From Brugia malayi (lineage: Eukaryota; Nematoda; Chromadorea; Rhabditida; Onchocercidae): a stretch of 64,000 nucleotides of DNA. Positions 27,157 through 38,354 of the stretch are shown here, piece by piece. The notes beneath the pieces are model-generated. The model made no database searches, was not told the origin of the DNA, and saw only the letters and a list, made by a program, of their open reading frames with translations. The position numbers and the translations under genes are program-made. The stretch covers positions 2,944,528-3,008,527 of the forward strand of contig NW_025062475.1 in the NCBI RefSeq assembly GCF_000002995.4, read 5' to 3'. Every line of letters begins with the position of its first letter. Positions within the stretch are counted from its first letter, which is position 1.

Positions 27157-28832
27157 GAAATTACTGAATGATTAAACAACAAAAATTTAAATATGCTATT
27201 TTAGGATATATTTATGCATGTTCCAAATAATATATATACATAAGCTGATAACTTTTTATAGCCAACACTGAATAACTCATCGACCTGACAAACGATTATT
27301 CCTTTAAAGGGATTCCTCATTCATAGCGAAATGCTTATTTCACATCGTGTTGCATACTAAGGAGATGCAACATATCAAGATTATCACTGGTATGGATGCT
27401 GATAAGGATAAGGGGGAGTGATTAATATGATCTGTTAAGGTGATAGCTTGCAGGGAAATATATATTTAGGACTGGACGATATTCTGATAGAACGTAGAAT
27501 TACTGAAAGTTGCGAAAAATTTTACTACAAGATGTGTAGTTTGGAAGAGTGATTAATTGGTAAAGAAAATGAAACTAATCATAGTGTTCTTTTATTCACA
27601 ACTTGTTTTATTCTTATTAGCATCGTGATTATCATTATCATTGTTATCATTACTGATGACGATATAAATATATATACTACTCAGGTCACTCACTATGCAT
27701 CGAAATAAGCAGGTCGTAGTCAAATCAAGAGATCCTGTGATCTTATCGACCATCATTCTATAATGGCCGATGTAAGCTCATATAAAATATCAAGTATTAT
27801 TTTAATAAGCTTGCAATTTATCGCAAACTTAGTCAGCGTTGTTAGTGACGTTAATACAATTTTGGTAGTTTCACATTATCATTAAAAACATGTTCATTAT
27901 TTAGTAATTCAAAATGAAATATATGTCTTAATTTGGTATGGAAGTATTTTTTTTTCATTGTTTTTTGGTCTTTCTCGTTATTGTACTGTACTGCGCTTCG
28001 TATGATTTTTTGGAATTCCGAAAACATGAAACCTAAAACTGTCGAAATATGAAGTTTTTATTTTAATCTGTAGATATGAATTTGGAATGTTTTCTTCAAT
28101 ATGGAATGTAGTTAGTTTAAAATTTTTGCTAACAGTTTCACTGTATGATTTGGTATTTCATAATAAAGAAGAATGGAAAAATTGTTCCTGTGCTTTATGA
28201 GTTCTCCGAATACATTTTTGACTGAAAAACGTTAAAACAAGTGGATGATTCATCAAAGAAATTTATCAAACAAGATTCATTCTTTTTCGTAATATGAATT
28301 GGAGTGTTTTCAGATTGTTTTGACATCAAAACGCTGGCCTTTGAACAGTTATTGCCATGATTAGTTAATATTAGTCAACCGAAATAATCACTGGAGTAAC
28401 TGATGATGAAAAAGTCTAACTCAGTACAACTTTGCCAAAATGACGAAGATGAAACTACAGTAATTGATTTATGCTTCTCACTTCGATACAATTGTTTAGT
28501 TTTAGAAACAGCCCTTCTATTACTTAATATCCAATCGTATTATCAAGCATTGTTCCCGCTGCCGCCAACAATATTTCAGTGAATTCAAATTTCGCAAATT
28601 TGTATTTTCAAAAAAAAAAAATAACAAAGTAAAATTTCTTCATTCCCCTTCCTATACAGATCACTTGTAAGTAGTTTTTAGCAAGTTAATACTGAACTGA
28701 ATAAAAGGATTCAACAGTTGGCATAAGGGACTCTTCACTTTTATATCATTATATAAAAAAAACTTAATCAATTACACTCAAGATGGATAAATCTTTATGA
28801 TAGCCTTAATCAATTGAATATAATGCATTCAG
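27157..28832. promoter_or_regulatory. divergent intergenic region RPP25 / VPS50
   Basis: About 1.7 kb separate the two divergent start codons. No exon was recognised. The region must carry the upstream sequences of both genes, but I see no TATA box at a position that clearly serves either one, and trans-splicing hides the true transcription starts. Confidence 0.5.
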
Positions 28833-31800
28833 ATGGATTCGATGGATAATATAATCGTGGTACGAGACTCTTCTGGTCGTGGGTCGGCTAAATCTACTAT
28901 TGTATGTTTTTTTTCTTTTTTTTTGTTTGTTTGTTTCACGTTTAAATGCTTTAGATAAATTCGCTTCATTTGGGAATAATTTGCAGTTACAAACTGCTTT
29001 GCCAATCACAGATCCGGTTAAGGAAACGGAAATATTGGAAAGTATTGATGCAGCATATTTCATCGACGAAGGATTCGATGCAACCGACTATGAACTGAAA
29101 GTGAATTTTAAGTTTAGTTAAGTGAAAGTTCTGCAGAAATTTTTTTTTTCAGATTTTCTTCTACTGAATCATTACATAATTTAGAAAGTTATGGGTGCCG
29201 ATATTTTGCCTGAAGATTTAACTGGAGAAATGGACAAATTAAAGCAACAATTACAAGTTGTTTCTAAACGGGTATCGGAAGTGATTATGCAGGATTGGCC
29301 TTCTTATTCATCCCAGCTGGAAGATATTGCTGAAATTCAAAAAGATCTAGATAGTATCCTTTTGGTAATGCAGAATATGCGAAAGTTAGTTTTATATTAT
29401 GAATACATCTGTGATCTGTTCACTTGTAAATTGTTTTGTTGTGCACAATCTGTGTAATGTTTCATGCTAGCCTTTTCTACTTCTTGAAACAATAAATATA
29501 GTACTAGAAGAGTAATGTAGTGGTAATCTAACCAGTGATATTTTGACCGCAATTCTGCAACACAGAGTTATATACATCGTATTTATTAGCTGCGTATGAC
29601 TGTAGTTCATTAATAAAAAGTAAAAATCCAAGAATTCTGACCCATTGCAGTTACAGGTTTACCTTCATAAATGATATGCGCCCTTTCAATACAATTTTTC
29701 ATTTTTATTTCCATCACAGGAAACTTGCTCAAGCGAAACTTGAAAATCAAAATGGTCTGGAAATAATTGCAAATTACAGAAATCGAATATTTTTAAAGAA
29801 GTTATTATCGTCCCTCGAGGACATTAAAACATTATACGAAGTACAGTTCCAAATTAAGGATCTTGTCCAGGTTGGATGTTGTTAGCCTACTTTATTATTT
29901 GTTGTTATTTGTAGTACTTTTTGGGGAAGAGATGCTTATTAACTTATATTAACACTACACTATGGCATGTTTTCTTCCAATTGTTTTCAGGAGGAAAATT
30001 TCCCTGCAGCCATTAATATGTGTTATGAAGCACAGAAAGCTACAGTAACTTTTAATCAATTCAGCTGCGTCAAGTAATAATTTTTATTTAATTCAAGAGT
30101 AGAAGATAACAACTTTTTTATGATGTGTTTTATATTAATTATCCCGTATTCCTTTTGGGATTAAATGTGATTCACAAAAATTAAATATTTTTTTATTATG
30201 TCACTTAAGGCTATTAACATTAAATGGGGTACAAATCCAGATTTTAGTTCTAGATGTTAATTCACCTTCGAAAAAAAAGTTAAGGCTGCAAAGTTGTTTC
30301 GAAATTGGGCAAATGGGAAATTTTAAAGAATGGTGCTTTTTTACTTTTGAAAACAATTTATTAATTTTTATGCAATATATTAGTAAACTTAAGTTTTTAT
30401 TAAAAATTTGACATAAAAATGTATTTAATAGTTTTTTGTATCTCCTAAATTCTTATTCTTATGTTTAGTTTTTTTAGTTGGGACTATTTATAGAGAGTTA
30501 TCAACGAAGTTGCATGAAGCTTTGGAAGAAATCGAAATAAATTTGGATAACTGTTTGGCCTCGATAACGATTTTATTTAGCGTTGATCGTTATTCATCGA
30601 TTTATACTGCCTATAAATTGTTAGGTAAAGTTGAGGTAATAGATTTTTTTCATTTGAAAAATAATATAATTAAATCATTTAAAATGGTTTACACTAGAAT
30701 TGCCACAGATTCACATTGTTTAACTAATTTTTATATCAATATTTTTTCAAGGAATGTGCGATGAAAGTGGTTGGCTTTACTCGTGCAACTTTAGAAAGCT
30801 CAGCGAGGACGGTTATCAGTGATAAGATACTGCCCATTAGGACTGAAACGAAAATTCAAGAATTATCATATGAGCAGCTTTGTGAGGTTTGTTTTGTTTT
30901 ATTTGATGCTCTTCCACATAAATGAAGATGAAGGATTGGAACATATATAGTTTCTGTTTAAAATTTTGTTGAGTTTATACAGGCTGTGGATATGGGTCAA
31001 ATATTGGACTGTGTGCGCGAATTGGGGTTTGTTATTTGTAAAGTGTTGTTTACATATCATTCTATTTTGCTTTTCCACATCGATGAAGATGAAAGGTTGG
31101 AATGTGCACACGAAAAAACAGGTCAGTTGTTCAGTTGATATCATTTTATGAATTTTATTAGGTTCTAATCTTTTTTTAGTAATATTTTTCAAGCTATTGA
31201 ACTGGTTAATTACTGGTTGTCTGAAATGAAATCAGTTTTATCAACGTAGCTGCAGTTATAAAATGACAACTTCTTTATTGTTCATTGTTAGGTTAGGTAC
31301 ATTCTAGAAAATACATTCTACATTCTAGTTAGGTACATTCTAGAAAATCTGGGCATTGTTCGTAAAATTCTCGTGGATTCCTTATATTCTATTTTCAAGA
31401 CTGCATCAGTAAAATTCAGCACTTTATTATATTGTCATGATCTCTCGCTTCTAAAAATCGATCAATTTCTGGATATTATTGAAATGTCAAACCGGTTGGT
31501 TTCAGTTATTATTTCCCCACATTTTCCTTTTTTAAATATGTGCATTTTTATTTCTTCAAAAAATTTGTACTTGATGCCGTTTTATGTAGGTTTTGATTTA
31601 AACAGTTTAACGTTATCCTGGACATTTATTCACCTGTAATGCTTACGCTTAATTTATAAATTGCAAGATTCAAACAGTTTGGTCGCACTTACTTTGGTAA
31701 TGTTTGTGGTGAAGTTACGATGTCATTGGAAAAGCAGAGTGATCAGTACTTCAAGAGGTTTGTCATAGAATTGTAGTTCATTGGGCAGTTTTATACGTTT

Positions 31801-34800
31801 TTAATTTAGATTCCATTATGATCGAATGGATGAGTTACGTATGTTTTTGGAAAATGAAGCTTTTGCTTTATGTCCGGTGCCATTACAATTCACTTTGTTC
31901 GATTTTCAGGTAAAATATTTAATGTTACATTGCTGTTTACTGTTTATTTCAAAGACTATTTTTTTAAACATATTTTCGAGATTAGCGAATATTTACGCAC
32001 TAACCAAAATAAACGGAAATGCGCACATGCCAATATTTTAAATACTATTAGATCATGAGCACCTTTAAATTATTTTTTTGTGGTCTGATTTTCTTAGCAG
32101 CAACTGTCGAAGTAATAAATAGGAGTACAGAATTTCAAAGTTTAAATATTTCTGGTTTTAAGGAATTCAGTTTCCTGAAGGAATTGAGTGGATGTCGAGG
32201 AGGAGTTGATTCTTCTTTACATTCTAAAATTGATCTGGATCTGGGTGAGCCATTAGACTTTCAGATTCTTCAGCCGACCGATGTAAATCCTTTTCTGATG
32301 GGAACTACAGATATGGATTCTTCTGCTAAGGTTAGTATTTGTGTGATTCTTGTATTGTATTTCTGTTAATGGATAGAAACTAGAAATTGCATGTTTTTTA
32401 TGTTTTAAACTTTTCCTTCAGGATGTTGATATCACCATTATTTCAAGTGCGAAAAATTCGTCGAACGATGATGTGGATAATGACAGGTAAGTTTTTCATT
32501 TTTACAGTTCTTATAAAACTTAACAGGATGAAGTTTTCTAGTTTTGGAGATCTTCATTCGTTTCAACTTCTCTTTTGCTGTCATTTTTTGTAAAGTTAAA
32601 AGATATGTTTTCGAAATAATTTTAAATCATTGCAAATAAACATAGAGTATATAGAACTGTAATAGTATAAATTGCTGATACTGCTTTCTAAATTTTATGC
32701 CAATTAAATAAGCTGTTCTAAAAAATCTAATTTTTAGTACTTTTGCTTCTTAATAATTTTTCATTTAATGGAGGATTTCCAGTCACTTTTATTATTAAGA
32801 GAACATTTTCACTTTAAAATTCTGATATTTTATTTCATTGGTAGATATCGTCTGGATGGTAGTTTCTCACAGCTGGCTCCAATTCTTTGTAATGCATCAC
32901 TGAATCTCTTACGCTTTATTGGTCTGTTTTCATTTCATTCAACTTAATTTTTTTCTGCTTTTTATCATCAGAAACCTTCCTTTGTTCAAGTTTGTCACTG
33001 ACAATTTAGGGAAATACATTCGGATGGCTTATGTGCTTCACTCAGTTGCTGATCAAGCTGTAAATGGTATTTTTGAACTCTGCAGCTATTTTTTCTTTGC
33101 GGTAAAGATGTTTTAAATGTTATTTTATCTGTTACAAGGCTGGCTGTTCCAAATTTTATTTTGTCCGAACTCAAATAATTAATATCTGTTTAGTATTTTT
33201 TCCAGGTATATTCATTTTTCGTGTCAAATGCACATAGTGTTACTGAATCTTTTTTCTCTCCAAACTTAAAAAATGTTATGGACAATTTAGAAAGTGATTT
33301 ATTTAGTGATGATTCACCTTCAGAAGGTGCAAATGTGAGTTGGATTTCTTTTTATGAAATTGCCAGTCTATTTTTGGGCATGCATTGTTTTAATTCCTCC
33401 AGACTTTTCTATTTTCCGGATAATTTTATCTTTGGATATTGAAGCTCATAATCTATAAATTAACCTCTTTATTTTTAATTGGATTTATAACTATAATTTT
33501 TCAGAAATTTAAATGTTTTCCCTGCACATTGTTACAAGATGTTAAGCTTGATTCAGCACCTAGTTATGCCTTACGTGAACGCATTGTTGGCGCTGAATCT
33601 GTGTAAGTGACGTTATTTTTATTATTTACTTGAAATTCTCTATTAAATCCAATTTGTGATCATTTTCAGAAATTTTATTTCTAAACAGCTTGATCTCATC
33701 CGTCCAGTTATCGAATCGCTGGTTAATCGTGATGTCATCGAGAAATATTATACAGAGGTGGTATAACTTGTATTGCATCCTTAATATAACTGCGTAGTTA
33801 TGGCTTGTGCTATACTCAACATTTTTTTTTTTCAGATCCTGGCTGTGATACCAAAAATGAGAGAATGTATCTATGCTTGTGCAATAAGCTGTTTAATTGA
33901 TTATGATTGGTTTGTGAATGATATAATGACAACGAAATGGGACATTTGTCAGCTCCAATCGCAACATAGCACTTATGTTGATAATATTTTGCAAGTATGT
34001 TCATTCCGCTTTATTAATATATCTTTTTTTTTTTTTCAATACAAAAATATTTAGCATTATTTAGCTAAAGGTTCCAGGTTTTTGCATCTTCTAGCTTCCC
34101 TAATGCTTAACTTTTTGCAAATATATGTTTCAGAATAACACTATCATCTTTTGTTATTAACTTTAAATGTTTTATTTGCATTACACACATTGCAGGAATT
34201 TTCAAGGATTAACGATTTGCTTTCTGAAATCGCAAAACAAATACCAATTACAAGACCGGTTCAAAAGACTTTTTGGAGCATAGTTATATATTGTACATTT
34301 AATGCACTTGTCAAAGGGTATATTCCTTTCCACAGTTTAGATTTTGGTCTGATGTTCTCGCAGTTTTTCTCTTTCTCTTTTTATCACTTATCTATACAAA
34401 GTGAAATTATATTGGATAAAATTCCTTCACTCTCAGTATTAAGAGATCTGTTTGAAGTTATGGTGAATTTGGGAAAAAGTGCTCGAATGAAGGGCGTGCA
34501 TTAATGCAGTTAGATTTCCAACAGTTAATTGCAAAACTCGAACAACTTATCGATTTTATGCCCATCCCACACAAAGCATATGTTGAAAATTACATCAAAG
34601 CTTATTATTTACCTGAAAGTTCGATGGAATCGTGGATTTTGCAGCACAGAGTAAGTAATATTTATTGCTTTATTAAAGTCTTCGTAATTGATTTGAAAAT
34701 TAAAGTTTGTTTTTCAGAAGTCAGTTACTGTAAAAACAAATCGTCCCACATTTTAGAACATACATTACTATTTGCTGAAATTAGCTGTTTATTGAGAGAG

Positions 34801-35040
34801 TGGAAATATTGAAAAGGCAGTAAATATTTTGTAGCACTGCTTGGGTAAGTCTTTGTTCTGGGAGCATGGTTGAATCAATATGATATGCTGGTTTCATTTC
34901 TTGATTGTTCTTGATTTTTTCTTTTTTTTTTTTTTTTTTTACAGGAATATACAACAAATCAAATCATAACACTTTTAAATGTGGCAACACATATTTCGAA
35001 GAAAGCCCGAACACGAATTATTAATGCACTCGAGGAATAA
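28833..35040 (+). CDS. VPS50: syndetin, EARP complex subunit VPS50
   Basis: Subunit that replaces VPS54 in the EARP tethering complex (with VPS51-VPS53), acting in endocytic recycling and dense-core vesicle traffic. 22 exons: 28833-28901, 28987-29100, 29185-29384, 29720-29870, 29991-30073, 30494-30635, 30752-30886, 30983-31121, 31344-31494, 31668-31757, 31810-31909, 32163-32330, 32422-32486, 32845-32921, 33010-33101, 33206-33334, 33505-33602, 33670-33757, 33836-33994, 34196-34317, 34458-34650, 34945-35040; 886 residues (human about 964). Family matches include [11 protein letters not shown] and AVSKKV-like [10 protein letters not shown] near the start, QLIAKLEQL and [11 protein letters not shown] near the end, [11 protein letters not shown] at about 431 and [17 protein letters not shown] at about 800. 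The ATG directly follows an AG acceptor (TGCATTCAG|ATG), which fits trans-splicing. The middle acidic/Ser linker is shorter than in vertebrates. Exon 9 has a duplicated acceptor. Confidence 0.95.
30908..30941 (+). repeat. exon-8-like fragment inside VPS50 intron 7
   Basis: 34 bases match VPS50 exon 8 at 31069-31102 with five differences (about 85%). The intronic copy contains an in-frame TAA where the exon reads ATC GAT, so it is not usable as coding sequence in that frame. Most simply a relic of local duplication. Confidence 0.7.
31292..31348 (+). repeat. 36-bp duplication of a VPS50 splice acceptor
   Basis: GTTAGGTACATTCTAGAAAAT occurs at 31292 and again at 31328. Each copy ends in CTAG|AAAAT, so exon 9 has two equivalent acceptors (exon start 31308 or 31344) exactly 36 bases apart. 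Both keep the reading frame. Confidence 0.85.
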
Positions 35041-37193
35041 TATGAGGACAATCTGTTACGATTTTTTCCTTGAATTTAATTTATTTAATCATTGTTGAAT
35101 TGTTTGAGTGTTTCTCAGTAGTGTGAATACCGCAGTAGTTGCAGCTTTTTTTAATCCGATCAAAAGATTCTTATAGCTAAGAGCTACCAAAATGTTGTTT
35201 GAAATTCTTTTTTGTGCCCTTAATAAAAGCCTTACTAATTAGTTAATTTTTGCGAAAATTTCGAAGCCTTTTACTTTCAGCTTGCATACTCTACCACTAG
35301 AGAGAATTTTTAACGGCAATGTTTCACAAGGTTATGTATCACTTTTTACTGTTTTAAATTTGGAATCGTGTTTGGATTATATACTTGTGAATTGCTTTCT
35401 TCCATAAATATGTAAACAGAAGGAAAATTTGTTGGTCCCATTTTATTTTCTTGAAGTAAAAAATGACCTGACTCCTCACCATCCTCGTAATTCTAGTCTC
35501 TTTTGGTGAAAAAGTGGAACATAGGAAAAGAATTTCCTTTTTGTCTTTGAAATTCAACTAATTAACATTACCATGAATGTGATAGAGGGTGTTTGTTGCT
35601 ATTTATTCTCTTGCTATGGAAATAAATTTCGATGTCGATTTTTGCTGGTTAGTTAAACGTATTTGCAGTGGTTAGTTGTGCGGTTAGTTTTGTTTTTGGA
35701 CGTTTGCAGGTCTGCGAGTTATCAAAATTTGGAAATATTCGACGGAGTTTTCACTTTTCGATAGCATGTTCTAAAAACTGAATAATATGAAGTAAAACTA
35801 AGAACCAGAATGAAATTTTAAAAAAAAGTTATGTTGTAGAGAGCAGGTTAAAGAAAATTCATTATAATTCTCGTTACTGTTTTCTCTTCAGTTGTTTCAC
35901 AATACGATTTCGTTTTTCCCCTCACCTCATCTTTCTATACAGCATTGATTCGAAGAGCAGGAACTGCACCATATGAGGCCGAATTTCGCATAAATCATCG
36001 TTCAATTCCATATATTTATTTGTTAGTTTTCATATGCTGTCTTTTTTTAATTTTTCACCATTGTTTAATATTGTTGTGAAGAATAAATTATGCAGATTTG
36101 CTATATTTTAAACTTGTCATCCAAATATTACAGCAAAAAAAATTACGAGGAAGATGAATGAAGAATGAATCACACGAATGTCAGCAAAGCGGAAAATTTC
36201 CTCTTGAAAATCGCGTTTGTCAAAGGCAAACATATTGACCATTTGTTAGTTGTTAATGCACATTTCACACTTTTCCCCGGCACTATTAGCTGTGTTTGTT
36301 CATACGCTTCATTTTTAGAAGCAAAAGTTTGTGGACAGGGAAGATGAAGGATAAATGTCTTCTGATGAAGATTAATTGCCTCCTCAATAAGAGAGGCTGA
36401 ACAATACAGCGAATTTCGCGAACTGATTAAATTTTTGTTTCTTGGCAGTATTTTAATGTCATATGAGGAATGAAGTCTTGATGTAATCACCTTGTTATCG
36501 CTTTTGAAGAATGAATGTCATCATATCTTTAATTCAATCATTTAACAATCCACTCATAATCCTTATATTGACAAAAGTATCACCATTGATGGTAAAAGCA
36601 CAATTTTCAGGACCCTCGAACTGCGAACTGTTTCCGGTTGTCTAAGGATTCAGTTTACAAAATAAACACTATTTAATTCCTTGTTCGACTTAGCCGGGTT
36701 AGTTGAGGGCGATTACGATTTAAAATTTCATAACTTTCGTAATTTGTCCATTACAAGCTACTGTGTCTTTTAAAAGACATCTGCCACTATAGATGTCAAA
36801 AACATACGGTGATAAGAGATCAAGAATACTTTCCTTCTGATCTATCTTTGTTATCCCATTTATGATATTTGAGATTTTTTAAACAAATAATTTATTCCTT
36901 ACCTTCTCCGTAAATGAAACAAAATTGTTCCAACAGGAAATACTCTGGAATTTTTCCGAATAAGATCATATTTGTGTTTTGTATCGCAGTCAAGTTGAAT
37001 TTTCTACAGCACAGCTTAACAGTGCCACTAACATACATAAATTGTTGCAATAAATTAACATAAAATTTGTGAATCGAAAAATAAATTTGCGGCTCAACGC
37101 GAAAAGACTACGCAGAATATGGAGGTGTCTCAGTAATTACGTTTGTAACAGAGATAGAAAGGAGGGGAGGGGTTGCCGAGTTGCACAGAGGAA
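35041..37193. other. intergenic, no gene recognised
   Basis: Sequence between VPS50 and the plus-strand U1 gene, less A+T-rich than the flanking gene deserts. It begins with the VPS50 3' untranslated region (AATAAA near 35222). Overlapping open frames at 36165-36490 on both strands have no recognisable motif and no good splice sites. A small unrecognised RNA gene is possible but not shown. Confidence 0.5.
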
Positions 37194-37206
37194 CCCACTC
37201 GAAGTT
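37194..37206 (+). promoter_or_regulatory. shared U1 upstream element (PSE-like)
   Basis: CCCACTCGAAGTT begins exactly 54 bases before the AAAC 5' end of the variant U1. The canonical U1 on the other strand has CCCACTCGGAGTT at the same distance. Position and conservation fit the proximal sequence element that snRNA genes use to recruit SNAPc. AGCTCTT just before the RNA start is also shared (AGCTCAT in the other gene). Confidence 0.7.
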
Positions 37207-37247
37207 CAATGCATGGCGTCTTCGAATGGGTGCCAGCAAGAGCTCTT

Positions 37248-37410
37248 AAACTAACCTTGCTGAGAGGCCTCTCGCGATCATGAAGGCGGGACCTCCATGG
37301 TGAGGCCCGGTCACTGCACTTCTGGATCGGGTTGACCCGTGTGGCAATCCCAAGTCGGGATTGGCCAGCAGCTTAATTTTTGCGTTTGGGGAAAGCGTTC
37401 GCGCTTCCCT
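37248..37410 (+). ncRNA. variant U1 snRNA (or pseudogene)
   Basis: About 163 nt, aligning end to end with the canonical U1 at 38140-38300. Retained: stem-loop I frame (CTCGCGATCATGAAGGCG), the long-range GGTGAGGC segment, stem-loop III, an AATTTTTG Sm site, and stem-loop IV (GGGAAAGCGTTCGCGCTTCCC). Changed: the 5' end is AAACTAACCTTG instead of AAACTTACCTGG; the U1-70K loop reads ATCATGAAG instead of ATCACGAAG; the U1A loop reads ACTGCAC instead of ATTGCAC. The stems differ from the canonical copy by paired changes and stay well paired. The upstream element is intact. It could be an expressed variant that reads different 5' splice sites, or a young pseudogene; loop changes favour the latter, stems and promoter the former. 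Confidence 0.8.
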
Positions 37411-38040
37411 GTGGTTGGTGCTGTTCAGAGTTGGTGGTGGTGGTGGGTAGAGTGAGTGGTAAGGGTTTAGGAGAGTGCAAGTAATGGTGTGAGGTAAGTT
37501 GTGGTATTTGTGGTATTAGAACATAGGTTTGCTAGAACTATGCAAAGGAAGACTTTACAATTGTCATTAGATAATCTAAGAGACCTTGGATGAGTTAGCT
37601 AATGTTAGCGAGAAAACCTAAAGAAGTATAATTTATTCATTACATTATTAATCTTAAATAAATTGTCCTACATTAAATATAAGCCAGGTGGTAGAGAGAA
37701 TATTAAAGCGCATCGCTTTAAGGATTAGTGTGAATCTTGATTTATTGTCACAAGCTAAGCAGAATTCTCAAGATAGAATACTGATTTTTAGGATGGGAAA
37801 GTGTTCAGTGGCATATGTTAGATTCATGCTAAACCGTAAAAGCCCGCACTTCACATGTGAGAGCAAAAGTTCACAGTGAGATTAATTGTATAGTTGTGTT
37901 TGACGTGTGATTTGAAGAGATACGGTAGTGATAATCTAAATATATCATATAGCAGCTATTATAGTTTGAAATTCTTTCCACGGCAGTGTTGTTAGTGCCC
38001 AATGGCCTTAGCTATGCATGCTGTTGTTTATGACGTTGCT

Positions 38041-38077
38041 GCATTACCCGTCCGCATCAAGCAATGCGGTGTAATGC
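38041..38077. other. nested hairpin downstream of canonical U1
   Basis: GCATTAC (38041) pairs with GTAATGC (38071), and inside it CCGCAT (38052) pairs with ATGCGG (38064) around a CAAGCA loop. It lies about 60 bases beyond the 3' end of the minus-strand U1. Function is unknown; it might help 3' end formation or be incidental. Confidence 0.45.
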
Positions 38078-38139
38078 GCTTATTTATGCGCAGTGGTAGG
38101 TTGCAAACCAATCTCCACTCAACTTAATCTGCTTAAGCA

Positions 38140-38300
38140 GGGAAGCGCGAACGCTGTCCCCAAACGCAAAAATTTTGCTGTTGGCTGACCCCAACTCGGG
38201 ATAGCCACACGGGTCAGCCGGACCGAAAAGTGCAATGGCCAAGCCTCACCATGGAGGTCCCGCCTTCGTGATCGCGAGATCCTCCCAGCCAGGTAAGTTT
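38140..38300 (-). ncRNA. U1 snRNA: U1 spliceosomal snRNA
   Basis: RNA component of the U1 snRNP, which base-pairs with 5' splice sites. On the minus strand the 5' end reads AAACTTACCTGGCTGG, identical in form to the nematode U1 start and complementary to CAG|GTAAGT. Next come stem-loop I with the U1-70K loop GATCACGAAGG, stem-loop II with the U1A-binding ATTGCAC, stem-loop III, the Sm site AATTTTTG and a final GGGGACAGCGTTCGCGCTTCCC-type hairpin. Length about 161 nt is normal. The 3' end is placed at the base of the last stem and may be a few bases off. It faces the variant U1 about 0.7 kb away. Confidence 0.95.
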
Positions 38301-38341
38301 ATGAGCTTCTCCATTCAGCGATATCATCCTACGATACAGCA

Positions 38342-38354
38342 AACTCCGAGTGGG
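38342..38354 (-). promoter_or_regulatory. shared U1 upstream element (PSE-like)
   Basis: On the minus strand CCCACTCGGAGTT starts 54 bases upstream of the canonical U1 5' end, one substitution away from the element before the variant U1 at identical spacing. Confidence 0.72.

Noticed and set aside
36165..36490. Overlapping open frames on both strands
   Set aside because: No motif, no supporting splice sites, and neither frame shows clear coding character.
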